A DNA stretch of 30,607 nt from Phallusia fumigata. Lineage: Eukaryota; Chordata; Ascidiacea; Phlebobranchia; Ascidiidae. Positions 30,401 to 30,607 of the stretch are shown here, in pieces; positions within the stretch are counted from its first letter, which is position 1, and every line of letters begins with the position of its first letter. Both the position numbers and the translations under genes were made by a program. The notes below the pieces were generated by a model. That model was not told where the DNA came from. It was given only the letters and a program-made list of their open reading frames with translations, and ran no database searches. The stretch lies in the NCBI GenBank assembly GCA_008931825.1, contig QXVZ01017310.1, positions 1 through 30,607 of the forward strand, given 5' to 3'.

Positions 30401-30607
30401 AGAAACAATTCACTAAACAAAAGTTCCCTGGCTGTCTCAATCAAGCTATTCTTCAAGTTCGTATCTTGAGTTTTAGAAAAATTGCTATGTCGCTTTCTTG
30501 CGTAGTTCTTCGCCATTTTGTCTACATCTGTTTTCGTGTCGTACAGTTTGCTCCGGGTCATCCGATCGACTCTCGTGAACCTTCGCAAAGCGATCAAGGG
30601 TTTGGTT
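223..30607 (+). CDS. DNAH12: Axonemal dynein heavy chain, DNAH12-like (51 exons visible, both ends open, AAA2 missing)
   Basis: This is an inner-arm, single-headed dynein heavy chain, the ATP-driven motor that slides doublet microtubules in motile cilia and sperm tails. Exon joins give 2790 codons with no stop. Domain order (visible residues) is linker 1-588, AAA1 589-830, AAA3 831-1232, AAA4 1233-1520, stalk 1521-1839, AAA5 with strut 1840-2161, AAA6 2162-2549 and C-terminal region 2550-2790. ATP sites seen are GPAGTGKT and CFDEFNRIE (AAA1), GPTGTGKS and [10 protein letters not shown] (AAA3), and GVGGSGRQS (AAA4). AAA2 is absent at an N (9009). The DNAH12 assignment rests on remembered family sequence, especially stretches such as [22 protein letters not shown] and [24 protein letters not shown]3 and DNAH7 are the next alternatives. 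The start codon, N-terminal tail and last few hundred residues lie outside the window. Confidence 0.93.
676..839 (+). CDS. DNAH12: Exon 2: linker, charged segment
   Basis: Acceptor gtggcag. It encodes a Lys/Glu/Arg-rich run ([13 protein letters not shown], then DEEEGEEKK) and then [13 protein letters not shown], which continues in frame into exon 3. The charged run is probably a variable surface segment of the linker. The donor GTTCTC is a poor match to consensus but is the only join that keeps frame and family alignment. The next intron (443 bp) shows nothing else. Confidence 0.85.
1283..1468 (+). CDS. DNAH12: Exon 3: linker
   Basis: Acceptor gtttttag, donor GTAATC, phase 0 at both ends. 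It encodes [19 protein letters not shown] followed by [29 protein letters not shown] is a hallmark of the dynein heavy chain linker. The 466-bp intron that follows shows no other feature. Confidence 0.94.
1935..2135 (+). CDS. DNAH12: Exon 4: linker
   Basis: Acceptor cttttgcag, donor GTGACG, 67 codons, phase 0. It encodes [15 protein letters not shown] and later [17 protein letters not shown], both strongly conserved linker strings. A 304-bp intron follows, with nothing recognised in it. Confidence 0.94.
2440..2634 (+). CDS. DNAH12: Exon 5: linker
   Basis: Acceptor cttccgcag, donor GTGAGT, 65 codons. It encodes [19 protein letters not shown] and [13 protein letters not shown], the conserved WLYLEPIF linker helix. 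The 519-bp intron that follows is T-rich and otherwise featureless. Confidence 0.95.
3154..3275 (+). CDS. DNAH12: Exon 6: linker
   Basis: Acceptor tatcgtag, donor GTACTG, ends two bases into a codon. It encodes [19 protein letters not shown], the LNxYLExKRxxFPRF-type linker motif, split by the intron at Arg. Confidence 0.94.
3316..3443 (+). repeat. Imperfect tandem duplication in intron 6
   Basis: Two diverged units of about 67 bp start at 3316 and 3383. Each opens with TTTGGTACACC(A/C)AGTAA and carries GTACG(C/G)CATGTA followed by a TGCC(C/A)G-type string. It lies wholly within the 335-bp intron between exons 6 and 7. No function is seen. Confidence 0.6.
3611..3839 (+). CDS. DNAH12: Exon 7: linker
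   Basis: Acceptor attgcaaag, donor GTTTGT. It encodes [19 protein letters not shown] and [16 protein letters not shown], then [35 protein letters not shown] is among the most conserved linker strings of the family. It is followed by the longest intron of the window (1334 bp), which contains the 718-bp hAT element. Confidence 0.96.
4188..4921 (+). mobile_element. hAT-type non-autonomous element, copy 1 (718 bp) with 8-bp target duplication
   Basis: The element is 4196-4913, flanked by perfect 8-bp direct repeats TTGGTCAG (4188-4195 and 4914-4921). Its termini are perfect 12-bp inverted repeats TAGGGATGGGCC. Inside the ends are many short GCTCGG/CCGAGC units, including palindromic CTCGGCCGAG, as expected for subterminal transposase-binding repeats. 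The 8-bp duplication and TAGGG ends fit the hAT superfamily. No transposase domain is visible. The only notable frames are a 77-codon ORF (4468-4701) and a 41-codon ATG ORF (4444-4569), neither recognised. The remainder of the host intron (3840-4187 and 4922-5173) is featureless. The + orientation is arbitrary. Confidence 0.93.
5174..5278 (+). CDS. DNAH12: Exon 8: linker
   Basis: Acceptor attatcccag, donor GTAGGC, 35 codons. It encodes [20 protein letters not shown] and then WVTDWPGQ, matching the linker VExxMxxS...RxxWVxxWPGQ pattern. Only a 72-nt intron (5279-5350) separates it from exon 9. That intron is a multiple of three but carries an in-frame TAA. Confidence 0.95.
5351..5458 (+). CDS. 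DNAH12: Exon 9: linker
   Basis: Acceptor aatcgcag, donor GTAACT, 36 codons. It encodes [18 protein letters not shown], corresponding to the QVVLxxSQxxWTxEV linker element. The 477-bp intron that follows shows no recognisable feature. Confidence 0.95.
5936..6056 (+). CDS. DNAH12: Exon 10: linker
   Basis: Acceptor tttctacag, donor GTAACG, ends one base into a codon. It encodes [20 protein letters not shown] followed by [11 protein letters not shown]. The [26 protein letters not shown] block is diagnostic for dynein heavy chains just before AAA1. The intron that follows is 402 bp and featureless. Confidence 0.96.
6459..6588 (+). CDS. DNAH12: Exon 11: end of linker
   Basis: Acceptor tttcacag, donor GTAAAA. 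It encodes [14 protein letters not shown] and [13 protein letters not shown], the conserved FxWxxQLRYYW and YxYEYLGNxxR strings that lead into AAA1. The intron that follows is 367 bp with nothing seen. Confidence 0.96.
6956..7100 (+). CDS. DNAH12: Exon 12: AAA1 with Walker A
   Basis: Acceptor tttatgcag, donor GTAAGC. It encodes [14 protein letters not shown] and the AAA1 P-loop [20 protein letters not shown]1 is the main ATP-hydrolysis site of the motor and its P-loop is intact, including the catalytic Lys-Thr. A 230-bp intron follows. Confidence 0.97.
7331..7474 (+). CDS. DNAH12: Exon 13: AAA1 with Walker B
   Basis: Acceptor ttttttccag, donor GTACGT, 48 codons. It encodes [20 protein letters not shown] and the Walker B string [17 protein letters not shown]. 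The catalytic Asp-Glu pair is present. Confidence 0.97.
7622..7730. mobile_element. Palindromic MITE-like element, complete copy (family TAACTGCCAGA)
   Basis: The left end TAACTGCCAGATTACTTGTA mirrors the right end (read from the other strand TAACTGCCAGAGAACTTGTA), with GTA continuing the match. The outermost TA on each side could be a TA target duplication. The interior holds AACGTTTGCAAT and a diverged ACAACAACGGTTATTG tract that recur in related copies at 8731, 20771, 21902 and 23619. It is non-coding and sits in the 415-bp intron between exons 13 and 14. Confidence 0.7.
7890..8036 (+). CDS. DNAH12: Exon 14: AAA1, sensor region
   Basis: Acceptor tccctacag, donor GTAAGA, 49 codons. It encodes [20 protein letters not shown], a near-invariant dynein AAA1 string that contains the sensor I Asn. 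The 328-bp intron that follows is featureless. Confidence 0.97.
8365..8610 (+). CDS. DNAH12: Exon 15: AAA1, C-terminal half
   Basis: Acceptor ttattccag, donor GTTAGA, 82 codons. It encodes [19 protein letters not shown] and [20 protein letters not shown], then [16 protein letters not shown]. This is the AAA1 small domain leading towards AAA2. Confidence 0.97.
8731..8804. repeat. Half copy of the TAACTGCCAGA element family
   Basis: It reads TGATGACGACAACAGCGATT, then GTCGAAACGCTTGCATCACA, and ends TTCTCTGGCAGTTA, matching the right half of the complete copy at 7622-7730. No left terminus is recognisable. It lies in the 356-bp intron between exons 15 and 16. Confidence 0.65.
8967..9008 (+). 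CDS. DNAH12: Exon 16 (truncated): end of AAA1, broken at an N
   Basis: Acceptor cctccag. It encodes [14 protein letters not shown], which in relatives continues straight on towards AAA2. The next base (9009) is N and the sequence after it no longer matches the family. No donor is visible, so the exon is cut by the assembly rather than by a splice site. Confidence 0.92.
9009..9445. other. Sequence gap mark (N) and flanking intronic DNA; AAA2 coding region missing
   Basis: Base 9009 is N. Bases 9010-9445 read as ordinary intron DNA ending in acceptor acaaacag. They contain no AAA2 P-loop, no MGQLxGxFD-type string and no ASPATVSRCG string on either strand. All dynein heavy chains have about 300-400 residues here. 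The likely explanation is that the N stands for an unsized gap or collapsed join. Confidence 0.85.
9446..9821 (+). CDS. DNAH12: Exon 17: AAA2/AAA3 junction and AAA3 Walker A
   Basis: This is the longest exon (376 bp). Acceptor cacaaacag, donor GTGAAG. It opens with [13 protein letters not shown], includes [17 protein letters not shown] and [18 protein letters not shown], and ends within the AAA3 P-loop at [10 protein letters not shown], split from KS by the intron. The next intron (365 bp) holds only a very diverged TAACTGCCAGA-like fragment near 9908. Confidence 0.95.
10187..10330 (+). CDS. DNAH12: Exon 18: AAA3
   Basis: Acceptor tttccccag, donor GTATTT. It completes GPTGTGKS with [13 protein letters not shown] and encodes [20 protein letters not shown] and DKRRKG, the conserved AAA3 NFSAxTxAxQTQ string. 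The next intron is 347 bp and shows nothing else. Confidence 0.96.
10678..10807 (+). CDS. DNAH12: Exon 19: AAA3 Walker B
   Basis: Acceptor ttacattcag, donor GTAAGA. It encodes [20 protein letters not shown] followed by [25 protein letters not shown] is the AAA3 Walker B, here DD rather than the DE of AAA1, as is usual in this family. A 376-bp featureless intron follows. Confidence 0.96.
11184..11439 (+). CDS. DNAH12: Exon 20: AAA3
   Basis: Acceptor cctaatgtag, donor GTAAGA. It encodes [20 protein letters not shown] followed by [18 protein letters not shown]. The family usually reads GPPGGGRNxVTxRxxRHFN; here the third Gly is Ala. The 566-bp intron that follows holds two copies of an acceptor-like repeat. 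Confidence 0.96.
11795..11946 (+). repeat. Two diverged copies of a splice-acceptor-like segment
   Basis: Copy one (about 11797-11840) reads AAGTTTCTTGACAACTCAG followed by GTGTACAAACAAACA. Copy two (about 11903-11945) reads AGGTTTCTTGTAAACTCAG followed by GTATGCAACCAAATAACA. Both resemble the true exon 21 acceptor at 12005, which is followed by GTATACAAGCAAGCA. They may be decayed local duplications. Exon use is not indicated. Confidence 0.5.
12006..12148 (+). CDS. DNAH12: Exon 21: AAA3
   Basis: Acceptor acaacaccag, donor GTGAAA. It encodes [20 protein letters not shown] and [10 protein letters not shown]. [19 protein letters not shown] is the AAA3 landmark. The 607-bp intron that follows contains a SINE-like insertion. 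Confidence 0.97.
12250..12490 (+). mobile_element. tRNA-derived SINE-like element
   Basis: A B-box string GGTTCGAATCC (12359-12369) sits about 40 bp after an A-box-like TAGCTGCAGTTCG (12313-12325), the spacing of an internal Pol III promoter. The core GCGCCAG, B box and CTGCGGG/CCGCAGG block are shared with the diverged copy near 20490-20560. No clean tRNA cloverleaf ends or CCA are seen, so this is a retroposed relic and not a tRNA gene. The outer ends are not defined. Confidence 0.6.
12756..12912 (+). CDS. DNAH12: Exon 22: AAA3/AAA4 linker
   Basis: Acceptor atctccacag, donor GTATGA. It encodes [20 protein letters not shown], the conserved HExxRVFYDRL string, followed by a variable segment. 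The 416-bp intron that follows shows no feature. Confidence 0.95.
13329..13507 (+). CDS. DNAH12: Exon 23: AAA4, N-terminal part
   Basis: Acceptor ccttttttcag, donor GTTTGT. It encodes [20 protein letters not shown], followed by [25 protein letters not shown] and LDEYNQTHK are closer to DNAH12 than to DNAH7 as I remember them. The 531-bp T/G-rich intron that follows is listed separately. Confidence 0.96.
13508..14038 (+). repeat. Intron 23: strongly T-rich tract with recurring TTGTCT words
   Basis: The + strand of this intron is dominated by T and G. TTGTCT or close variants (TTGTCTG, TTGTCTT, TTGTCTA) recur many times between about 13568 and 13980. The skew removes stops and gives long open frames of 90-92 codons that look like no protein. 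It probably arose from decayed short tandem repeats. Confidence 0.6.
14039..14231 (+). CDS. DNAH12: Exon 24: AAA4 Walker A
   Basis: Acceptor ttttgtgcag, donor GTGCGT. It encodes [20 protein letters not shown] and the AAA4 nucleotide loop [15 protein letters not shown], then [10 protein letters not shown]. Arg stands where a classical P-loop has Lys; this is usual for AAA4 of axonemal heavy chains. Confidence 0.97.
14408..14564. repeat. Short direct and inverted repeats in intron 24
   Basis: The 19-bp word GGTGTTGTAACATCCCGTA occurs at 14408-14426 and 14451-14469. CCACAGCAAACAACAAC (14427-14443) is exactly complementary to GTTGTTGTTTGCTGTGG (14548-14564), giving a 17-bp stem around a loop of about 104 bp. 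This may be a remnant of a foldback element. It lies in the 475-bp intron between exons 24 and 25. Confidence 0.65.
14707..14868 (+). CDS. DNAH12: Exon 25: AAA4 Walker B region
   Basis: Acceptor ttgtgtccag, donor GTGGGA, 54 codons. It encodes [20 protein letters not shown], then [20 protein letters not shown], the conserved AAA4 block. A 439-bp intron with no recognised feature follows. Confidence 0.96.
15308..15505 (+). CDS. DNAH12: Exon 26: AAA4
   Basis: Acceptor gcacatag, donor GTAAGG, 66 codons. It encodes [20 protein letters not shown] followed by [14 protein letters not shown], a near-invariant AAA4 string. A 1133-bp intron containing the second hAT element follows. Confidence 0.97.
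15667..16407 (-). mobile_element. hAT-type non-autonomous element, copy 2 (725 bp), inverted relative to copy 1
   Basis: The element is 15675-16399 with perfect 8-bp target duplications AAGATTAA (15667-15674 and 16400-16407) and the same 12-bp ends TAGGGATGGGCC. It is the reverse complement of copy 1 with a handful of substitutions. It has 7 extra bases near 15820 (on the minus strand GGGGAGATAAGGGACCTAG versus GGGGAGATCTAG in copy 1), which accounts for the whole length difference. The 77-codon ORF is also kept (15894-16127, minus strand) with one residue changed. High identity indicates recent mobility or recent common origin. The rest of intron 26 (15506-15666 and 16408-16638) shows nothing. 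Confidence 0.93.
16639..16772 (+). CDS. DNAH12: Exon 27: AAA4 to stalk
   Basis: Acceptor ggttttcag, donor GTAAGT, ends two bases into a codon. It encodes [20 protein letters not shown], then [18 protein letters not shown]. WPxxALxxVA follows WFQ in every dynein heavy chain. A 164-bp intron follows. Confidence 0.96.
16937..17099 (+). CDS. DNAH12: Exon 28: stalk coiled coil 1, start
   Basis: Acceptor cacatctag, donor GTCGGT. It encodes [20 protein letters not shown], the conserved [12 protein letters not shown] string where the stalk begins, then [16 protein letters not shown], which starts the coiled coil. The 482-bp intron that follows shows no feature. Confidence 0.96.
17582..17662 (+). CDS. 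DNAH12: Exon 29: stalk coiled coil 1
   Basis: A short exon of 27 codons. Acceptor ttgttctag, donor GTAAGT. It encodes [15 protein letters not shown] and a heptad-like continuation. A 256-bp intron follows, with nothing seen. Confidence 0.94.
17919..18095 (+). CDS. DNAH12: Exon 30: stalk coiled coil 1, end
   Basis: Acceptor gattgacag, donor GTGGGT, 59 codons. It encodes [20 protein letters not shown], then [20 protein letters not shown]. The Ala/Glu/Lys-rich heptads and AxPxLExAxxAL string mark the stalk helix entering the microtubule-binding domain. The 593-bp intron that follows shows no feature. Confidence 0.96.
18689..18910 (+). CDS. DNAH12: Exon 31: microtubule-binding domain
   Basis: Acceptor tttttcag, donor GTTGGT, 74 codons. 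It encodes [20 protein letters not shown] and [19 protein letters not shown], then YDKDNIP. This is the globular stalk-tip domain that contacts tubulin. [12 protein letters not shown] and ILDYWGPSK favour DNAH12 within the DNAH3/7/12 group. A 424-bp featureless intron follows. Confidence 0.97.
19335..19475 (+). CDS. DNAH12: Exon 32: microtubule-binding domain to coiled coil 2
   Basis: Acceptor gtcctgtag, donor GTTTGT, 47 codons. It encodes [19 protein letters not shown], then [20 protein letters not shown]. The AxEGLCKWxxAMxxYxxVxK block returns from the stalk tip. The 352-bp intron that follows shows nothing else. Confidence 0.96.
19828..19998 (+). CDS. DNAH12: Exon 33: stalk coiled coil 2
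   Basis: Acceptor ctgtcctag, donor GTTAAA, 57 codons. It encodes [20 protein letters not shown] and heptad-rich [18 protein letters not shown]. VxPKxxKLxxAE is the standard start of stalk coiled coil 2. A 215-bp intron follows. Confidence 0.96.
20214..20334 (+). CDS. DNAH12: Exon 34: coiled coil 2 end, AAA5 start
   Basis: Acceptor ctttccag, donor GTTTGA, ends one base into a codon. It encodes [19 protein letters not shown]. The RAxxLIxGLGGEKxRW string opens AAA5. The 575-bp intron that follows contains a SINE-like piece and a TAACTGCCAGA-family piece. Confidence 0.96.
20470..20680 (+). mobile_element. Second, diverged tRNA-derived SINE-like element
   Basis: It shares the order GCAGCTCTTTCGGTAG, GCGCCAGTCCC, a decayed B box (GTTTGAAACTC, 20541-20551) and CTGCGGGTG with the copy near 12310-12380. 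It is followed by a unique region with CTTCCCTTGCTG and GGAAGACGGCCTTG, loosely matching CACCTTGCTG and GGAAGGCCGAC of the first copy. Ends are uncertain and it is non-coding. Confidence 0.5.
20771..20842. repeat. Partial copy of the TAACTGCCAGA element family
   Basis: It begins ACGCCAGAGAACTTGTATAA, then TACGTTTTAATGCAAACGTA, AATCGCTGCTGTCAC and GCGTCAT. This is the left half of the palindromic family, in the order terminus, ATTGTAATGCAAACGTT-like core, AATCGCTGTTGTC-like tract. It lies between exons 34 and 35. Confidence 0.6.
20910..21007 (+). CDS. DNAH12: Exon 35: AAA5
   Basis: Acceptor taccgcacag, donor GTGACT. It encodes [20 protein letters not shown], then [10 protein letters not shown]. 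The GDxLxSxGxxAYLGAFT string is invariant in dyneins. The next 72 nt are an in-frame, stop-free intron candidate, so this and the next exon could also be read as one. Confidence 0.94.
21008..21079 (+). other. 72-nt in-frame, stop-free intron (possible exitron)
   Basis: GT at 21008 and AG at 21079 (donor CAG/GTGACT, acceptor ACGTCACAG) enclose exactly 24 codons without a stop. Retention would insert a 24-residue segment with [14 protein letters not shown] at its start between KSCQ and [10 protein letters not shown]. Removal gives the spacing of relatives, so splicing is the more likely default. Its length equals that of the 72-nt intron at 5279-5350. Confidence 0.7.
21080..21225 (+). CDS. DNAH12: Exon 36: AAA5
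   Basis: Acceptor cgtcacag, donor GTGAGT. It encodes [20 protein letters not shown] followed by [20 protein letters not shown], with the Trp codon split by the intron. The WxIxGLPxDxFSIxNGxxVxxxxRW block is the AAA5 hallmark. The 410-bp intron that follows shows nothing else I can support. Confidence 0.96.
21636..21850 (+). CDS. DNAH12: Exon 37: AAA5
   Basis: Acceptor tttttccag, donor GTTGGT. It encodes [16 protein letters not shown] and [20 protein letters not shown], then [10 protein letters not shown]. The conserved PLMIDPQxQAxxWI and [15 protein letters not shown] strings are intact. An 815-bp intron follows. Confidence 0.97.
21902..22025. repeat. Diverged full-length TAACTGCCAGA-family element in intron 37
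   Basis: It begins AACGGCCAGACACATAGGGA, then ATACATTGTAATGTAAATG and TTTCAACAATCGCTGTTGTG, and ends TTATACACAAGCTCT. The core matches the other copies better than the ends do. The rest of the 815-bp intron (22026-22665) shows nothing that I recognise. Confidence 0.55.
22666..22858 (+). CDS. DNAH12: Exon 38: AAA5
   Basis: Acceptor tttatcaag, donor GTAACG. It encodes [20 protein letters not shown] and [20 protein letters not shown], then [20 protein letters not shown], all strongly conserved. The 440-bp intron that follows is featureless. Confidence 0.97.
23299..23491 (+). CDS. DNAH12: Exon 39: AAA5 strut (buttress) coiled coil
   Basis: Acceptor tcttgtag, donor GTCTCA (weak, but the frame-preserving join). 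It encodes [19 protein letters not shown] and [19 protein letters not shown], then [12 protein letters not shown]. This is the antiparallel strut that braces the stalk. Confidence 0.96.
23619..23747. mobile_element. TAACTGCCAGA-family element in intron 39
   Basis: Its left end ACTGTCAGAGAGCTTGTACA runs into TAGTAAATACATTGTAA. Its right part reads GATGATGACAGATATTG, AAAACGTTTGCATTACAA and TTATGTGCAAGCACTTTGG. Both arms are recognisable but degraded. It lies in the 429-bp intron between exons 39 and 40. Confidence 0.6.
23921..24093 (+). CDS. DNAH12: Exon 40: AAA6, start
   Basis: Acceptor tttccgaag, donor GTAAGC. It encodes [20 protein letters not shown] followed by [20 protein letters not shown]. 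The GYRPxAxxxSxLFFxxxDLxxIxPMYQYSL block is a family constant. Confidence 0.97.
24103..24227 (+). mobile_element. hAT-type element, copy 3: 109-bp internal deletion derivative
   Basis: The element is 24111-24219, flanked by perfect 8-bp duplications GTAATAAA (24103-24110 and 24220-24227), with the same TAGGGATGGGCC ends. It joins the left end of copy 1 to its right end across the direct repeat GATGCTCGGTGCTCG (copy 1: 4255-4269 and 4863-4877). Removing that 608-bp interval from 718 bp, plus one missing base near the right end, gives exactly 109 bp. Its own target duplication shows that the short form transposed. The rest of intron 40 (24228-24669) shows nothing. Confidence 0.92.
24670..24810 (+). 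CDS. DNAH12: Exon 41: AAA6
   Basis: Acceptor ttttttcag, donor GTAAGA. It encodes [20 protein letters not shown] followed by [19 protein letters not shown]. The [15 protein letters not shown] string is typical of the DNAH3/7/12 group. A 146-bp intron follows. Confidence 0.97.
24957..25115 (+). CDS. DNAH12: Exon 42: AAA6
   Basis: Acceptor tacttttag, donor GTAAGT. It encodes [20 protein letters not shown], then [26 protein letters not shown] and W-W-E-I spacing are as in relatives. A 146-bp intron follows. Confidence 0.95.
25262..25406 (+). CDS. DNAH12: Exon 43: AAA6, ending at a GC donor
   Basis: Acceptor catcacag. It encodes [19 protein letters not shown], then [17 protein letters not shown], the conserved IRCLRPDK string. 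The donor is GCAAGT after AAG, a GC-AG intron. The GT three bases further on (25411) would break the frame. Confidence 0.95.
25407..25693 (+). other. GC-AG intron (non-canonical donor)
   Basis: The 287-bp intron begins GCAAGT and ends TATCAG. The exon side (ACAAG) and +3 to +6 (AAGT) match donor consensus closely, which is the usual context of GC donors. Conserved coding on both sides (CLRPDK then VIPMIRQFV) fixes the junction. Nothing else is seen inside. Confidence 0.88.
25694..25844 (+). CDS. DNAH12: Exon 44: AAA6
   Basis: Acceptor aaattatcag, donor GTAAGG. It encodes [20 protein letters not shown], then [14 protein letters not shown]. IFVLSPGxDP is invariant in dyneins. The 436-bp intron that follows has nothing recognisable. 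Confidence 0.97.
26281..26534 (+). CDS. DNAH12: Exon 45: AAA6 (D6 region)
   Basis: Acceptor tgtcttcag, donor GTGGGT. It encodes [20 protein letters not shown] and [20 protein letters not shown], then [12 protein letters not shown]. SLGQGQGxxA, WVxLQNCHLxxSWMxxLE and FRLWLTSYP are the strongest dynein signatures in the C-terminal half. Confidence 0.97.
26555..26612 (+). repeat. tRNA-like fragment in intron 45
   Basis: A perfect B-box palindrome GGGGTTCGAACCCC (26593-26606) is preceded by CTGGTAGGATTCG, which weakly resembles a D-arm/A-box. Aminoacyl stem partners are not found, so it is a SINE or tRNA relic and not a tRNA gene. Confidence 0.45.
26687..26734 (+). repeat. Perfect 2 x 24-bp tandem duplication
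   Basis: AAAAGTTGCTTGTCACCAGC plus AGTT is repeated exactly at 26687-26710 and 26711-26734. A third partial GTTGTCACCA follows at 26741. It lies in the 859-bp intron between exons 45 and 46. Confidence 0.85.
27189..27226 (+). repeat. Duplicated copy of the exon 46 splice acceptor and exon start
   Basis: AAATTTGCTACTTCCTTATC then CACAG/TTCCCAGTCAC (27189-27225) repeats the true exon 46 boundary AAATTTGCTACTTCTTTTTC then TACAG/TTCCCAGTCAC (27368-27404), 179 bp downstream. Similarity stops a few bases into the exon. Reading on from the upstream acceptor gives [11 protein letters not shown] and soon diverges from dynein. The rest of the intron shows nothing else. Confidence 0.85.
27394..27534 (+). 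CDS. DNAH12: Exon 46: AAA6
   Basis: Acceptor tttctacag, donor GTAAGT, 47 codons. It encodes [20 protein letters not shown] followed by [19 protein letters not shown]. The FPVxxLQNxxKMTxEPPxGLRxNxxxxY block is diagnostic. A 199-bp intron follows. Confidence 0.97.
27734..27871 (+). CDS. DNAH12: Exon 47: C-terminal region
   Basis: Acceptor gcttttag, donor GTTGGT, 46 codons. It encodes [20 protein letters not shown] followed by [20 protein letters not shown], the invariant [27 protein letters not shown] block. The 528-bp intron that follows shows no feature. The 148-codon frame in it is out of frame with exon 48. Confidence 0.97.
28400..28633 (+). CDS. DNAH12: Exon 48: C-terminal region
   Basis: Acceptor cccgttgcag, donor GTATTA, 78 codons. 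It encodes [20 protein letters not shown], the most recognisable C-terminal dynein string, and [18 protein letters not shown] 384-bp featureless intron follows. Confidence 0.97.
29018..29137 (+). CDS. DNAH12: Exon 49: C-terminal region
   Basis: Acceptor tatttgcag, donor GTAAGT, 40 codons. It encodes [20 protein letters not shown] followed by [10 protein letters not shown], the PExFGxHxNxDIxxxxxET block. The 663-bp intron that follows contains a CCCTAGGG palindrome near 29571 and nothing else recognised. Confidence 0.96.
29801..29970 (+). CDS. DNAH12: Exon 50: C-terminal region
   Basis: Acceptor ttttttgtag, donor GTGAGG, ends two bases into a codon. It opens with a Gly-rich loop [10 protein letters not shown], then [20 protein letters not shown] and [18 protein letters not shown]. 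The Gly-rich start falls where relatives have a variable flexible loop. It resembles a P-loop only by chance. The 576-bp intron that follows carries a TAACTGCCAGA-like palindrome. Confidence 0.97.
30387..30435. repeat. Short palindromic remnant of the TAACTGCCAGA family
   Basis: AACTGCCAGAGAA at the left and TTCCCTGGCTGT at the right are imperfect inverted repeats around about 24 bp. It may be an internally deleted copy of the same family. It lies in the last intron, about 110 bp before exon 51. Confidence 0.5.
30547..30607 (+). CDS. DNAH12: Exon 51 (partial, runs off the window): C-terminal region
   Basis: Acceptor gtcgtacag. The first base completes the split Asn codon, giving [23 protein letters not shown]. 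This matches the RFNxLxxxIRxxLxxLxKAIKG string of all dynein heavy chains. The exon is open at the window edge. The stretch yet to come in relatives is on the order of 200 residues. Confidence 0.93.

Noticed and set aside
30373-30597. 74-codon minus-strand frame at the window end (possible neighbouring gene)
   Set aside because: It is the antisense shadow of exon 51, whose + strand reading [18 protein letters not shown] is a clear dynein match.
1-30607. Prokaryote-type systems (operons, CRISPR, toxin or defence islands) or a nested second gene
   Set aside because: All strong coding signal belongs to one spliced dynein gene. No repeat-spacer array, no intact transposase and no second set of conserved exons was found on either strand.

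Overview
The window holds one very large, intron-rich eukaryotic gene on the + strand and nothing else that I can support as a gene. It encodes an axonemal (ciliary) dynein heavy chain of the single-headed inner-arm DNAH3/DNAH7/DNAH12 group. From remembered family sequences it is closest to DNAH12. I could join 51 exons. Apart from the sequence gap described below, reading frame is kept across every junction. Together they give 8370 coding bases, or 2790 codons. The gene is open at both ends: the N-terminal part lies upstream of base 223, and the last exon runs off the window at 30607.

Layout. Bases 223-6588 (exons 1-11) encode the linker. Bases 6956-9008 (exons 12-16) encode AAA1, with its Walker A and Walker B motifs. 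An N at 9009 marks a break, and the whole AAA2 module (roughly 300-400 residues in relatives) is absent. Bases 9446-12912 (exons 17-22) encode AAA3, and 13329-16772 (exons 23-27) encode AAA4. Bases 16937-19998 (exons 28-33) encode the stalk: coiled coil 1, microtubule-binding domain, coiled coil 2. Bases 20214-23491 (exons 34-39) encode AAA5 and its strut. Bases 23921-27534 (exons 40-46) encode AAA6, and 27734-30607 (exons 47-51) encode the start of the C-terminal region.

The introns are mostly 150-600 bp and AT-rich, and they hold mobile-element debris. Three copies of one hAT-type non-autonomous element (718, 725 and 109 bp) each have perfect 12-bp ends and a perfect 8-bp target duplication. 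The two long copies lie in opposite orientation about 10.8 kb apart. The short copy is explained to the base by recombination between 15-bp internal direct repeats plus one further 1-bp loss. A second palindromic family (ends TAACTGCCAGA) and tRNA-derived SINE-like pieces recur.

The organism is an animal with motile cilia. Compact introns, AT-rich non-coding DNA and the repeat families suggest an invertebrate deuterostome, most likely a tunicate of the Ciona type. That is inference and was not tested. I found no new multi-gene system. The most useful leads are the missing AAA2 module, the hAT trio and inverted pair, a 72-nt in-frame stop-free intron, a GC-AG intron and duplicated 3' splice sites.
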